A DNA stretch of 64,000 bases, from assembly GCA_001942045.1 (NCBI GenBank), contig MSTD01000017.1:44700-108699 (forward strand). The letters run 5' to 3'. Source of the DNA: Mycolicibacterium porcinum. Lineage in GTDB: Bacteria; Actinomycetota; Actinomycetes; Mycobacteriales; Mycobacteriaceae. The notes under the pieces were generated by a model, which ran no database searches, had not been told where the DNA came from, and saw nothing but the letters and a program-made list of their open reading frames with translations. This document shows positions 56,607 through 64,000 of this stretch, in pieces (position 1 is the stretch's first letter; each line of letters starts with the position of its first letter). The position numbers and the translations under genes were made by a program.

Positions 56607-58163
56607 CTACTCCACGAGAGACGGGGTGTCGTGTCGCAGTGTCTCGCTCCGGAAGAACGCCGGGCTGATCGATCTCCACACCAGCATCAGCACGACGCCG
56701 AGTAGCAGGATGCCGAAGCCCATGAAGAACACCAGCCCGATACCGCCGATCGCGGCACCGCTGCCGTTCTCGGGGTTCATGCTCTCCCCAATGGCGATCA
56801 CGAACACCCACGCCAACATGAGGCCGCCCAACAACGGGAACAGGAATTTGAACACCACGTTGTGAGCGCTGCTGAACAGCTCCTTGCGGAAGTACCAGAC
56901 ACAGGCGAATGCGGTGATTCCGTAGTACCAGCAGATCATGATGCCAAGGGCGGCAATGGTATCCAGTAGCGCGCTCTCGGACAGCAGACTCACCAGGGTG
57001 TAGAACACCCCGGTGACCACACCCGCGGTGACGGTCGCGAAACCGGGCACCAGATAACGCGGGCTGACTTCGGCGAAGCGCGACGGGAATGCCTTGTAGG
57101 CACCCATCGCGAGCATCGCCCGTGCGGCGGGCAGGAAGGTGGTCTGGAGGCTGGCCACCGACGAAGCCAGGATTGCCAGGAACAACAGCGGCCCGGCCCA
57201 GCTGCCGAGCACCGGATCTGCCAGTGCGGCGAACACGTTGTCCTGATGGATCGGATTGCCGAGCCCCAGGCCCTCTTCCCCGACCCCGGCGTACATCATC
57301 ACCGCCACCGCGATGAGCAGGTATGTGGCGAGGATCGACAGCACGCACAGCAGCCCGGCGCGTCCCGGGACCTTCGTCGGATCCTTGGACTCCTCGCCCA
57401 GCGTCAGGCAGGTATCCCAGCCCCAGAAGGCGAAGATCGAGCCGGTGACACCAACGGCGAACACGCCGAAGGTGAGTCCCGTGAACGGATCGAACCAATC
57501 CAGGTCGAACGACAGCCCGGCCGGCGCATCGCCACGGGCCACGTGTACGAACGCCATCACCGCGAAGGCGAGTAGCACCACCATCTGAAACCCGACCATG
57601 ATGTACTGCACGCGCTCACTGGTGGTGATGCCGCGACTGGCGATGGCAGTTGCGATGGCCAGGAACACCAGCGTGGTGACGATGTTGATGGCCTTGTTGT
57701 CGGCAAGCTCGGCAATCGAGGGGTGGTTGGCGATCCGGGCGATGAACAGATAGAAGAACTCCACTGCGATCGCGGCGAGATTGGACAGCACGATGATCGA
57801 GGCCATCACCATGCCCCACCCGCACATCCAGCCGACGTACGGCCCGAAGGCCTTGGTGGACCACGTGAACGACGCACCGCAGTCGGGGGCACGCGAGTTG
57901 AGTTCGCGATAGGCGTAGGCGGTCAGGAACATCGGGATGAACCCGGCGATGAAGATGGCGGGCATCTTGAGGCCGACGGCGGCCACGATCAAGCCGATGC
58001 TGGCGGTCAGCGTGTATCCGGGTGCCACACACGAGATCCCGAGGATCGCACCCGAGAACGTGCCGACCTTTCCTGCGGCCAGCCCTTTCGACACCAGCCC
58101 CGCGGAGTGCTCGGCTTCGTCGAGTTTCTGATGAGCCTCGTGTTCCGATGCGGACTCGGTCAT
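56607..58163 (-). CDS. APC-superfamily amino acid permease
   Basis: 518 residues with about 12 membrane helices. The APC consensus is clear in helix 1 (GAILGISCVAPGYTLTASIG), helix 3 (GPYVGWMCGWGMVMASIIVL) and helix 6 (GSIFAFWGWDTCLTLGEESK). The ATG overlaps the stop of the preceding stress-protein gene (ATGA). Substrate could be an amino acid, amine or ethanolamine. Confidence 0.9.
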   Translation of the reverse strand: MTESASEHEAHQKLDEAEHSAGLVSKGLAAGKVGTFSGAILGISCVAPGYTLTASIGLIVAAVGLKMPAIFIAGFIPMFLTAYAYRELNSRAPDCGASFTWSTKAFGPYVGWMCGWGMVMASIIVLSNLAAIAVEFFYLFIARIANHPSIAELADNKAINIVTTLVFLAIATAIASRGITTSERVQYIMVGFQMVVLLAFAVMAFVHVARGDAPAGLSFDLDWFDPFTGLTFGVFAVGVTGSIFAFWGWDTCLTLGEESKDPTKVPGRAGLLCVLSILATYLLIAVAVMMYAGVGEEGLGLGNPIHQDNVFAALADPVLGSWAGPLLFLAILASSVASLQTTFLPAARAMLAMGAYKAFPSRFAEVSPRYLVPGFATVTAGVVTGVFYTLVSLLSESALLDTIAALGIMICWYYGITAFACVWYFRKELFSSAHNVVFKFLFPLLGGLMLAWVFVIAIGESMNPENGSGAAIGGIGLVFFMGFGILLLGVVLMLVWRSISPAFFRSETLRHDTPSLVE

Positions 58164-59062
58164 GAGCGGTCCTCGCCGTCTTTCAGTTCGTCCCGGGGCA
58201 CGACCACCATCGGAACGTCCAACACCCGCAGCATTTTGGCCGCGGTGGAACCGAGGAAGATCCGCCGCGGCGCGCTGAGCCGACTGGATCCGACCATGAT
58301 GATGTCGCCGTCATCCCAACCCAACTGCTCGACGGCAGCCTCGACGCTGGGACCGGTCACGATCGTCGAGGTCACCGGAAAGTCAGCCGGCAGTTCGTTT
58401 CTGGCGGCTTCCAGCGTTCGTTCGGCATGGGCGAGCGCATGCTCCCGGACCGCCTCGGCATCGCCACGCAGCGACCCGAAGGTCGGGTCGAGAGCGACGA
58501 GCGATACCAGCCGCAGCGGGATGTCCGCGGCACGACTGGCCCGTACCGCGGTGGCGAGCAACCGATCCGAACCCTTGCGTTGACCGATGGCGCAGGTGAT
58601 CTCATGCACCCGCTCAACCTTCGAATCGCGGGTTCCGCGCGGCGCCACCGCGACCGGCACCGGCGAGGAGTGCAGCAGCTCGTTGACCACCGACCCCAGT
58701 GAATAGCTACCGACCAGTCCGCCGCCTGCGCCACCTACCACGAGGGCGACCGCCTCGAGCCGCAGCGCCTCGCGGATCAGTCCGTCGGTGAACGACTCGT
58801 CGAAACTCAGATGTGTGTGCGCCGCAACGTCGCCGGGCACCGAGGCCAGGGCGTCATCCAGCCAACCCTGTGCCTGTTCGGCCAGAACTTCTTCGTAGCC
58901 ACCGCCTTTGGGCACGGTACCCGGCGGCGCGGTGTCGGGCGGTAGCACGATGCAGATGTTGACCTCGGCGTCCAGGGTTCGAGCGAACCGAACCGCCAAG
59001 GCCAACGCGTCGGCGCCACCGGGAGTGGCCAGATATCCGACAACCAGATTCACCTGCGCCAT
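58160..59062 (-). CDS. Universal stress protein, tandem UspA domains
   Basis: 300 residues with two UspA domains. The second has the ATP-binding pattern IIMVGSSRLSAPRRIFLGSTAAKML; the first has the degenerate LVVGGAGGGLVGSYSLGSVVNELL. ATG 59062 (MAQVNLVVGYLATPGG). Translationally coupled to the permease, so it may regulate that transporter; such USP-permease pairs are common in actinobacteria. Confidence 0.9.
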   Translation of the reverse strand: MAQVNLVVGYLATPGGADALALAVRFARTLDAEVNICIVLPPDTAPPGTVPKGGGYEEVLAEQAQGWLDDALASVPGDVAAHTHLSFDESFTDGLIREALRLEAVALVVGGAGGGLVGSYSLGSVVNELLHSSPVPVAVAPRGTRDSKVERVHEITCAIGQRKGSDRLLATAVRASRAADIPLRLVSLVALDPTFGSLRGDAEAVREHALAHAERTLEAARNELPADFPVTSTIVTGPSVEAAVEQLGWDDGDIIMVGSSRLSAPRRIFLGSTAAKMLRVLDVPMVVVPRDELKDGEDRS

Positions 59063-59159
59063 CTGCCACCACCCATCCCGCACCGCGCCGTACGACCGTT
59101 GTGGGTCGATCCTGTCAACCCACTACGCGGCGTGCAGGGCTTCTACGAAATTGCCTGGA

Positions 59160-60029
59160 TCAGGCCGAATACTCGGCGGCACCATCCTCGAGCACGACCC
59201 GGGCATCGGCCCCGTCCGGTCCGGCGGCCTCGGTCCGGAACACGGCCCGGCCCGGCTCGGTGCGCCAGATCGACGTCGTCAGTGTTTCTCCCGGGAACAC
59301 CGGCGAGCTGAACCGCGCCGCCACCGCGTGGACTTTTGTGGCGTCGCCACCGCCGAGCTCGGCGACCAGTGCCCGACCGGCCACACCGTAGGTGCACAGC
59401 CCGTGCAGGATCGGCTTCGGGAAGCCGGCGAGGTTCTGTGCGAACCACGGATCGCTGTGCAGCGGGTTGCGGTCCCCGGAGAGCCGGTAGATCAGCGCCT
59501 GGTCCTCCCGGGTGGGCAGCACCACCTGGGCGTCGGGTTCGCGGTCGGGGATCTGCGGCGCCTCCGGGCGCTGCCCGGGCTGTCCGCCGAATCCGCCTTC
59601 GCCTCGAATCACCACGGTGGTAAGGGTTTCCGCGACGACCTCGCCGCTGTCCGGGTCGGTACCGATGCCCTTGAGCATGACCACCGCGTTCTTGCCCTCA
59701 CCCTTGTCCTGGATGTCGGCTACCTCGGACACCACGGTCAGCTTCCCGGCCGGCGGCAGCGGGCGGTGCAGCCGGATCTCCTGGGAGCCGTGCAGCAGCA
59801 TGCTGAAGTTGAAGGTGCCGATTTTGAGTGCGGCCGGGAACGCCGAGCACGCGATCACCGCATACGTCGGCAGCACCTGCTGCTCGATCTCGTGGCTGTT
59901 CTCGGTGGTGAAGGCAAGGTCATCGGTGCCTGCGCCGACGCCGATGGCGTACAGCAGGGTGTCGCGGTCGGTCCATTCGAACGGAATCGGATCGGTCGTC
60001 TCGCCAATGGCGTCCGGATTGAGTGGCAT
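59160..60029 (-). CDS. htdY: (R)-specific 3-hydroxyacyl dehydratase HtdY-like
   Basis: 289-residue double hot-dog MaoC-type hydratase. The active-site stretch SGDRNPLHSDPWFAQNLAGF, then PKPILHGLCTYGVAGRAL, carries the catalytic Asp and His. It closely matches my recollection of Rv3389c (HtdY), a long-chain 3-hydroxyacyl thioester dehydratase linked to fatty or mycolic acid metabolism. ATG 60029; the much longer open frame to 61592 is antisense to the reductase gene. Confidence 0.92.
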   Translation of the reverse strand: MPLNPDAIGETTDPIPFEWTDRDTLLYAIGVGAGTDDLAFTTENSHEIEQQVLPTYAVIACSAFPAALKIGTFNFSMLLHGSQEIRLHRPLPPAGKLTVVSEVADIQDKGEGKNAVVMLKGIGTDPDSGEVVAETLTTVVIRGEGGFGGQPGQRPEAPQIPDREPDAQVVLPTREDQALIYRLSGDRNPLHSDPWFAQNLAGFPKPILHGLCTYGVAGRALVAELGGGDATKVHAVAARFSSPVFPGETLTTSIWRTEPGRAVFRTEAAGPDGADARVVLEDGAAEYSA

Positions 60030-60098
60030 GCGTGCCGACGATAGTTGAGCCGACCGCCCTTGTTGACGTTTGCCCGATCTCAGGCCACGATGGCTCGC

Positions 60099-62126
60099 AT
60101 GCGCTATGTCGTTACCGGCGGTACCGGGTTTATTGGCCGCCGAGTGATCACCCGGATTCTGTCCCGCGAACCCGGCGCCGAAGTCTGGGTGCTGGTGCGC
60201 CGTGAGTCGCTGACGCGGTTCGAGCGGCTGGCTCAACATTGGGACAATCGGGTGAAACCGCTGGTCGGAGACCTGACCGCAGCTGACCTCGGCCTGACCG
60301 AGACCGATATCGCCGAGCTGGGCGACGTCTCGCACGTGGTGCACTGCGCGGCCATCTACGACATGACCGTCGGTGAGGCCGAGCAGCGGGCGGCCAACGT
60401 GGAGGGCACCCGCGCAGTGATCGAGCTGGCCCGCCGGCTGGACGCCACGTTGCACCACGTGTCCTCGATCGCGGTGGCCGGCAACCATCGGGGTGTGTTC
60501 ACCGAGGCTGATTTCGACGTCGCCCAGGACCTGCCCACGCCGTATCACCAGACCAAGTTCGAGGCCGAAATGCTGGTGCGCTCGGCGCCGGGCCTGCGCT
60601 ACCGGGTGTACCGCCCCGCGGTCGTGGTCGGGGATTCGCAGACCGGCGAGATGGACAAGATCGACGGTCCGTACTACTTCTTCGGAATATTGTCCGCGCT
60701 CGCAGGACTTCCAAGGTTCACGCCGATGATGCTGCCCGACTCGGGCCGGACCAATGTGGTGCCGGTGGACTACGTGGTGAACGCGATGGTCGCGCTGATG
60801 CACGTCGAGGACAAGGACGGCGAGACGTTCCACCTCACCGCGCCGAAGACCATCGGGCTGCGCGAGATCTACCGCGGGGTGGCCGGCGAGGCCGGGCTGC
60901 CACCGCTGCGCGGCTCGCTGCCGCGGGCTACTGCGGCACCCGTGTTGCGAGCACGAGGACGCGTCAAGGCGGTGCGCAACATCGTCGCCACCCAGCTGGG
61001 CATCCCCGGCGATGTGCTCGACGTGGTGGAGTTGCGGCCGACGTTCACCGCGGACGACACCGCCGCCGCACTGCGCGGCACCGGGATCACGGTGCCCGAA
61101 TTCTCTTCGTATGCACCGAAACTGTGGCGGTACTGGGCTGAGCACCTCGATCCTGACCGGGCCCGGCGCGACGACCCGGCCGGCCCCCTGGTCGGCAAGC
61201 ACGTCATCATCACCGGTGCCTCCAGCGGCATCGGTCGAGCCTCGGCGATCGCCGTGGCCGAACGCGGCGGGTGCGTCTTCGCCCTGGCCCGCAGTGGTGA
61301 GGCGCTCGACGACCTGGTCGCCGAGATTCGCTCGTCCGGTGGGCAGGCCTACGCATTCACGTGCGACGTCACCGATTCCGCATCGGTCGAGCACACGGTC
61401 AAGGACATCCTCGGCCGGTTCGGTCACGTCGACTACCTGGTAAACAATGCCGGCCGGTCCATCCGGCGGTCCGTGGTGAACTCGACGGACCGGCTGCACG
61501 ACTACGAGCGGGTGATGGCGGTCAACTACTTCGGCTCGGTACGGATGGTGCTGGCGCTGCTGCCGCACTGGCGCGAGCGCCGGTTCGGTCATGTGGTCAA
61601 CGTGTCCAGCGCCGGAGTTCAGGCCAACAGCCCGAAGTACAGCGCCTACCTACCGTCGAAGGCCGCGCTGGATGCGTTCTCCGAGGTGGTCGGCACCGAG
61701 ACCCTCTCGGACCACATCACCTTCACCAATATCCATATGCCCCTGGTGAAGACGCCGATGATCGCACCGTCGCGCAAGCTGAACCCGGTGCCGCCGATCT
61801 CGGCCGAGCATGCCGCGGCCATGGTGGTGCGCGGCCTGGTGGACAAGCCGGCCCGGATCGACACCCCGCTGGGTACGGTCGCCGATTTCGGCAACTACCT
61901 GACCCCGAAGCTGTCCCGCCGAGTCCTGCACCAGCTGTATCTGGGCTACCCGGATTCGGCGGCCGCGCGTGGCCTCAGCGGCGACGACACCGTCGGAGCG
62001 GAGAGCCGGCAGCCGTCACGACGGCCGAAGCGGCCGGTCCGCAGTGCCCGCAACCTTCGGGTCCCACGTGCGGTGACCCGGCCGGTCAAGCGGGCGGTGC
62101 GACTGGTGCCCGGGGTGCACTGGTAA
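60099..62126 (+). CDS. acrA1: Fatty acyl-CoA reductase, two-domain SDR (Acr1-like)
   Basis: 675 residues. An N-terminal extended SDR/NAD-binding domain (MRYVVTGGTGFIGRRVI; YHQTKFEAEML with active Tyr/Lys) resembles male-sterility-type reductases. A C-terminal classical SDR (VIITGASSGIGRASAIAV; YSAYLPSKAALDAF) follows from about residue 365. The basic tail is a further feature. ATG 60090 would add three residues. Related to Rv3391 by sequence and gene order; reduces long-chain acyl-CoA to aldehyde or alcohol, for wax or lipid synthesis. Confidence 0.9.
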   Translation: MRYVVTGGTGFIGRRVITRILSREPGAEVWVLVRRESLTRFERLAQHWDNRVKPLVGDLTAADLGLTETDIAELGDVSHVVHCAAIYDMTVGEAEQRAANVEGTRAVIELARRLDATLHHVSSIAVAGNHRGVFTEADFDVAQDLPTPYHQTKFEAEMLVRSAPGLRYRVYRPAVVVGDSQTGEMDKIDGPYYFFGILSALAGLPRFTPMMLPDSGRTNVVPVDYVVNAMVALMHVEDKDGETFHLTAPKTIGLREIYRGVAGEAGLPPLRGSLPRATAAPVLRARGRVKAVRNIVATQLGIPGDVLDVVELRPTFTADDTAAALRGTGITVPEFSSYAPKLWRYWAEHLDPDRARRDDPAGPLVGKHVIITGASSGIGRASAIAVAERGGCVFALARSGEALDDLVAEIRSSGGQAYAFTCDVTDSASVEHTVKDILGRFGHVDYLVNNAGRSIRRSVVNSTDRLHDYERVMAVNYFGSVRMVLALLPHWRERRFGHVVNVSSAGVQANSPKYSAYLPSKAALDAFSEVVGTETLSDHITFTNIHMPLVKTPMIAPSRKLNPVPPISAEHAAAMVVRGLVDKPARIDTPLGTVADFGNYLTPKLSRRVLHQLYLGYPDSAAARGLSGDDTVGAESRQPSRRPKRPVRSARNLRVPRAVTRPVKRAVRLVPGVHW

Positions 62127-62162
62127 CGGATTGGGTCCTGTCGTTGGCTTATCGTTGGCACG

Positions 62163-63209
62163 GTGACGTCCCCTACCGCGCCCGTGTTCGCCGACGTCGA
62201 TACCGGTGTCGACGACGCCATGGCGCTGGCCTATTTGTTCGCCAGCCCGGAAGCCGAATTGGTCGGTATCGCCTCGACCGCGGGAAATGTTCCGGTGCAA
62301 CAGGTTTGCACCAACAACCTCGGCCTGCTGGAGCTGTGCGGGGTAGCGGGGATCCCGGTCTCCAAGGGCGCCGAACAACCGTTGAGCGCGCCGCTGCGTA
62401 CGGCCGAGGACACCCACGGGCCACAGGGGCTTGGATACGCGCAACTGCCGGGAAGCGACCGGCTGCTCACCGCGCACGACGCCGCCGAGGCCTGGGTACG
62501 GGCCGCGCGGGCATACCCGGGTGAGTTGATCGGGCTGGCCACCGGCCCGCTGACCAACCTCGCGCTGGCCATGCGTGCCGAACCGACCCTGCCCAGGCTG
62601 CTGCGCCGGCTGGTCATCATGGGTGGGGCCTTCGACTACCGCGGCAACACCACCCCGGTGTCGGAGTGGAACATCAGCGTGGATCCCGAATCCGCCGCCG
62701 AGGTGTTCGGCGGCTGGAATGCCGCCTGGGGTCTCGACGATGCGACGCATGTGCCAATCGTGCTGGGCCTCAACCTCACCGAGAACATCGCGATGACGCC
62801 GGCGCTGCTGAACAGGTTGGCCACTGCGGCCGGTTCCCCGTCGGCTCCGATGAGCGTGCTCGACGAACGGGGCACGCGGTCGACGGCGGACAACCCGTTG
62901 ATCCGGGTACTCGAGGACGCCATGCGGTTCTACTTCGAGTTCCACTTCGACACCGGCGACGGATATTTGGCGCACCTGCACGATCCCCTGGCCGCAGCCG
63001 TCGCCCTGGACCCGGAGCTGGTGAGCTACCGGGAAACCACGGTCGATGTCGAGCTGAACGGCATCCTGACCCGCGGGATGACGGTGGCCGATTGGCGCGG
63101 GCACTGGGGCCGTCCACCCAACGCGCTCATCGGCACCGAAGTCGACCCGACGGTGTTCTTCGACCGGTTCATCAGCCGGGTCGGGGAATTCGCGCAACGC
63201 CTGGGCTGA
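62163..63209 (+). CDS. iunH: Inosine-uridine preferring nucleoside hydrolase
   Basis: 348 residues. DVDTGVDDAMALAYLF near the N-terminus is the calcium-binding signature of the family; LATGPLTNLALAMR, VIMGGAFDYRGNTTPVSEWN and HDPLAAAVALDP complete it. Hydrolyses ribonucleosides to base and ribose. Starts with GTG after a 36-base gap from the reductase. Confidence 0.93.
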   Translation: MTSPTAPVFADVDTGVDDAMALAYLFASPEAELVGIASTAGNVPVQQVCTNNLGLLELCGVAGIPVSKGAEQPLSAPLRTAEDTHGPQGLGYAQLPGSDRLLTAHDAAEAWVRAARAYPGELIGLATGPLTNLALAMRAEPTLPRLLRRLVIMGGAFDYRGNTTPVSEWNISVDPESAAEVFGGWNAAWGLDDATHVPIVLGLNLTENIAMTPALLNRLATAAGSPSAPMSVLDERGTRSTADNPLIRVLEDAMRFYFEFHFDTGDGYLAHLHDPLAAAVALDPELVSYRETTVDVELNGILTRGMTVADWRGHWGRPPNALIGTEVDPTVFFDRFISRVGEFAQRLG

Positions 63210-63219
63210 TTGCCTGACT

Positions 63220-63636
63220 CTAGACGGCGATGACGGTGACGAGATCCTCCAACTCCAGAAAATCATCCGGGTTCCGCGTGACTACGGCCATACCCTCGGC
63301 GATTGCCACCGCCGCAATCATCAGGTCCGCGAATCGTTTTCGGGGTTGTCGCTTGGCCGAAACCACTGCGCTCGCCACCCGGCCGTAGGCTCGTGCTGCC
63401 TCGACGCCGAAAGGGACCGGGTCGAAAGCCGCTTCTGCCCGCTGCAGGCGATCTTGTCTCCGGGCACGTTCAGCTGGGTCGGTGGTTGACACCGGGCCTG
63501 CGGCGAGTTCTGCGAGCGTCACTGCGCTGATCGCAATCTGCTCTGGAAGAGCTTCCGGGCTCAACGATCCCAGGTCTACAACCACGGAGGTGTCAAGTAG
63601 TCCTGCCTTGGCACGGACTTTCGCCTGTTCAGACAC
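63220..63636 (-). CDS. vapC: VapC-type PIN-domain toxin
   Basis: 138-residue PIN ribonuclease. Acidic residues at LLDTSVVVD, TLAELAAG, RFADLMIAAVAI and TRNPDDF make a complete active site. GTG 63636 overlaps the antitoxin gene by eight bases; the frame open to 63738 is not used. Confidence 0.92.
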   Translation of the reverse strand: MSEQAKVRAKAGLLDTSVVVDLGSLSPEALPEQIAISAVTLAELAAGPVSTTDPAERARRQDRLQRAEAAFDPVPFGVEAARAYGRVASAVVSAKRQPRKRFADLMIAAVAIAEGMAVVTRNPDDFLELEDLVTVIAV

Positions 63637-63883
63637 GAGATGCCGGATCTTGGTCAGCGAGTGCGTCCAAGTCGGCCCGGAACTGGACCCCATCGACCGT
63701 AGGAGCATGACGGAACAACTCGACTGCGATATGCGCATCCACCAGGCGTCGCCGATGCAACGGACGAAGTTCCCCCACAGGCTGGCGATTTCGGGTTATG
63801 ACGAACGTCTTCCCCTCGTCCAACGCTCGCAAGACCCGGCCGCTGTCGTTGCGCAACTCGCGCTGACTGATTTCCTCGGTCAT
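63629..63883 (-). CDS. vapB: Phd/YefM-type antitoxin (VapB)
   Basis: 84 residues. ISQRELRNDSGRVLRALDEG and FVITRNRQPVGELRPL are the Phd/YefM DNA-binding fold. ATG 63883. The C-terminal part should neutralise the PIN toxin. First gene of the pair, with a palindrome at its promoter. Confidence 0.9.
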   Translation of the reverse strand: MTEEISQRELRNDSGRVLRALDEGKTFVITRNRQPVGELRPLHRRRLVDAHIAVELFRHAPTVDGVQFRADLDALADQDPASRV

Positions 63884-63887
63884 ACCT

Positions 63888-63912
63888 AAGCGTAGCACCG
63901 TATGCTACGCTT
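63888..63912. promoter_or_regulatory. Palindromic operator of the toxin-antitoxin pair
   Basis: AAGCGTAGCA (63888-63897) and TGCTACGCTT (63903-63912) are perfect complements around CCGTA. A -10-like TACGGT on the minus strand lies in the centre. This suits autorepression by the antitoxin. Confidence 0.7.
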
Positions 63913-64000
63913 CCATCTCCCCATTTCGCGGCTCCCCGGGACTTCATTCATAGGCGCCCTCCAAATACCACCGGCGCTGCCGGTAACACAGCAACAGCGC

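Noticed and set aside
59160..61592. Open frame making HtdY 810 residues long
   Set aside because: The added N-terminal part is antisense to the acyl-CoA reductase. The natural HtdY start is ATG 60029.

Overview
The window is about 64 kb of GC-rich chromosomal DNA from a mycobacterium, most likely a rapidly growing Mycolicibacterium. Supporting signs are leaderless and GTG-initiated genes, the mfp conservon ending in a MfpA pentapeptide-repeat protein, mycobacterial LexA, SAM-IV and guanidine-III elements, an intrinsic Erm methylase, and a gene order that (from memory) follows the M. tuberculosis Rv3330-Rv3393 stretch in pieces: dacB1, YihY-trpS, icd-metC-metX-methyltransferase, DUF3017-folD, trmL, nitroreductase, dnaE2, htdY, acyl-CoA reductase, nucleoside hydrolase. 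No rRNA, tRNA, insertion sequence, prophage or CRISPR array was seen.

Region 1 (1-9300) is a polyamine/GABA catabolism island. On the minus strand a cupin-type XRE regulator precedes a PotD-PotB-PotC-PotA importer (PotA runs off the left edge), and an aldehyde dehydrogenase precedes an FAD amine oxidoreductase. Divergently, an Lrp regulator is translationally coupled to a class III aminotransferase. Together they can import a polyamine, deaminate it and oxidise the aminoaldehyde.

Region 2 (9300-16200) is accessory. Two paralogous secreted proteins of unknown function lie in mirror orientation around a MarR-AraC-MarR cluster and share conserved 5' leaders and KstR-like operators; a third, orphan copy of the leader lies at 16034.

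Region 3 (16200-30100) holds cell-wall and core metabolism: a D,D-carboxypeptidase with MtrA-like sites, a guanidine-III riboswitch controlling a Gdx-type exporter, trpS, xthA, monomeric isocitrate dehydrogenase, and a methionine operon behind a SAM-IV riboswitch plus a tiny Cys-rich uORF.

Region 4 (30100-34300) looks like a drug-response region: an HxlR regulator on a 21-bp inverted repeat, a TetR-linked FAD monooxygenase, and erm with a WhiB7-type promoter, a leaderless RLR leader peptide and an attenuator.

Region 5 (34300-49600) contains folD, an old-yellow-enzyme-type reductase, an Rv1747-like FHA-ABC transporter, the five-gene mfp conservon (kinase, roadblock, DUF742, GTPase, MfpA), trmL and a nitroreductase.

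Region 6 (49600-64000) contains dnaE2 with an SOS box, divergent from a two-gene MNIO (DUF692) unit whose first gene encodes a 73-residue protein with a CPGCH motif, a candidate peptide-modification system. Then follow a secreted Lys/Ala-rich protein, a stress protein-permease pair, lipid enzymes, a nucleoside hydrolase and a VapBC-type toxin-antitoxin pair.
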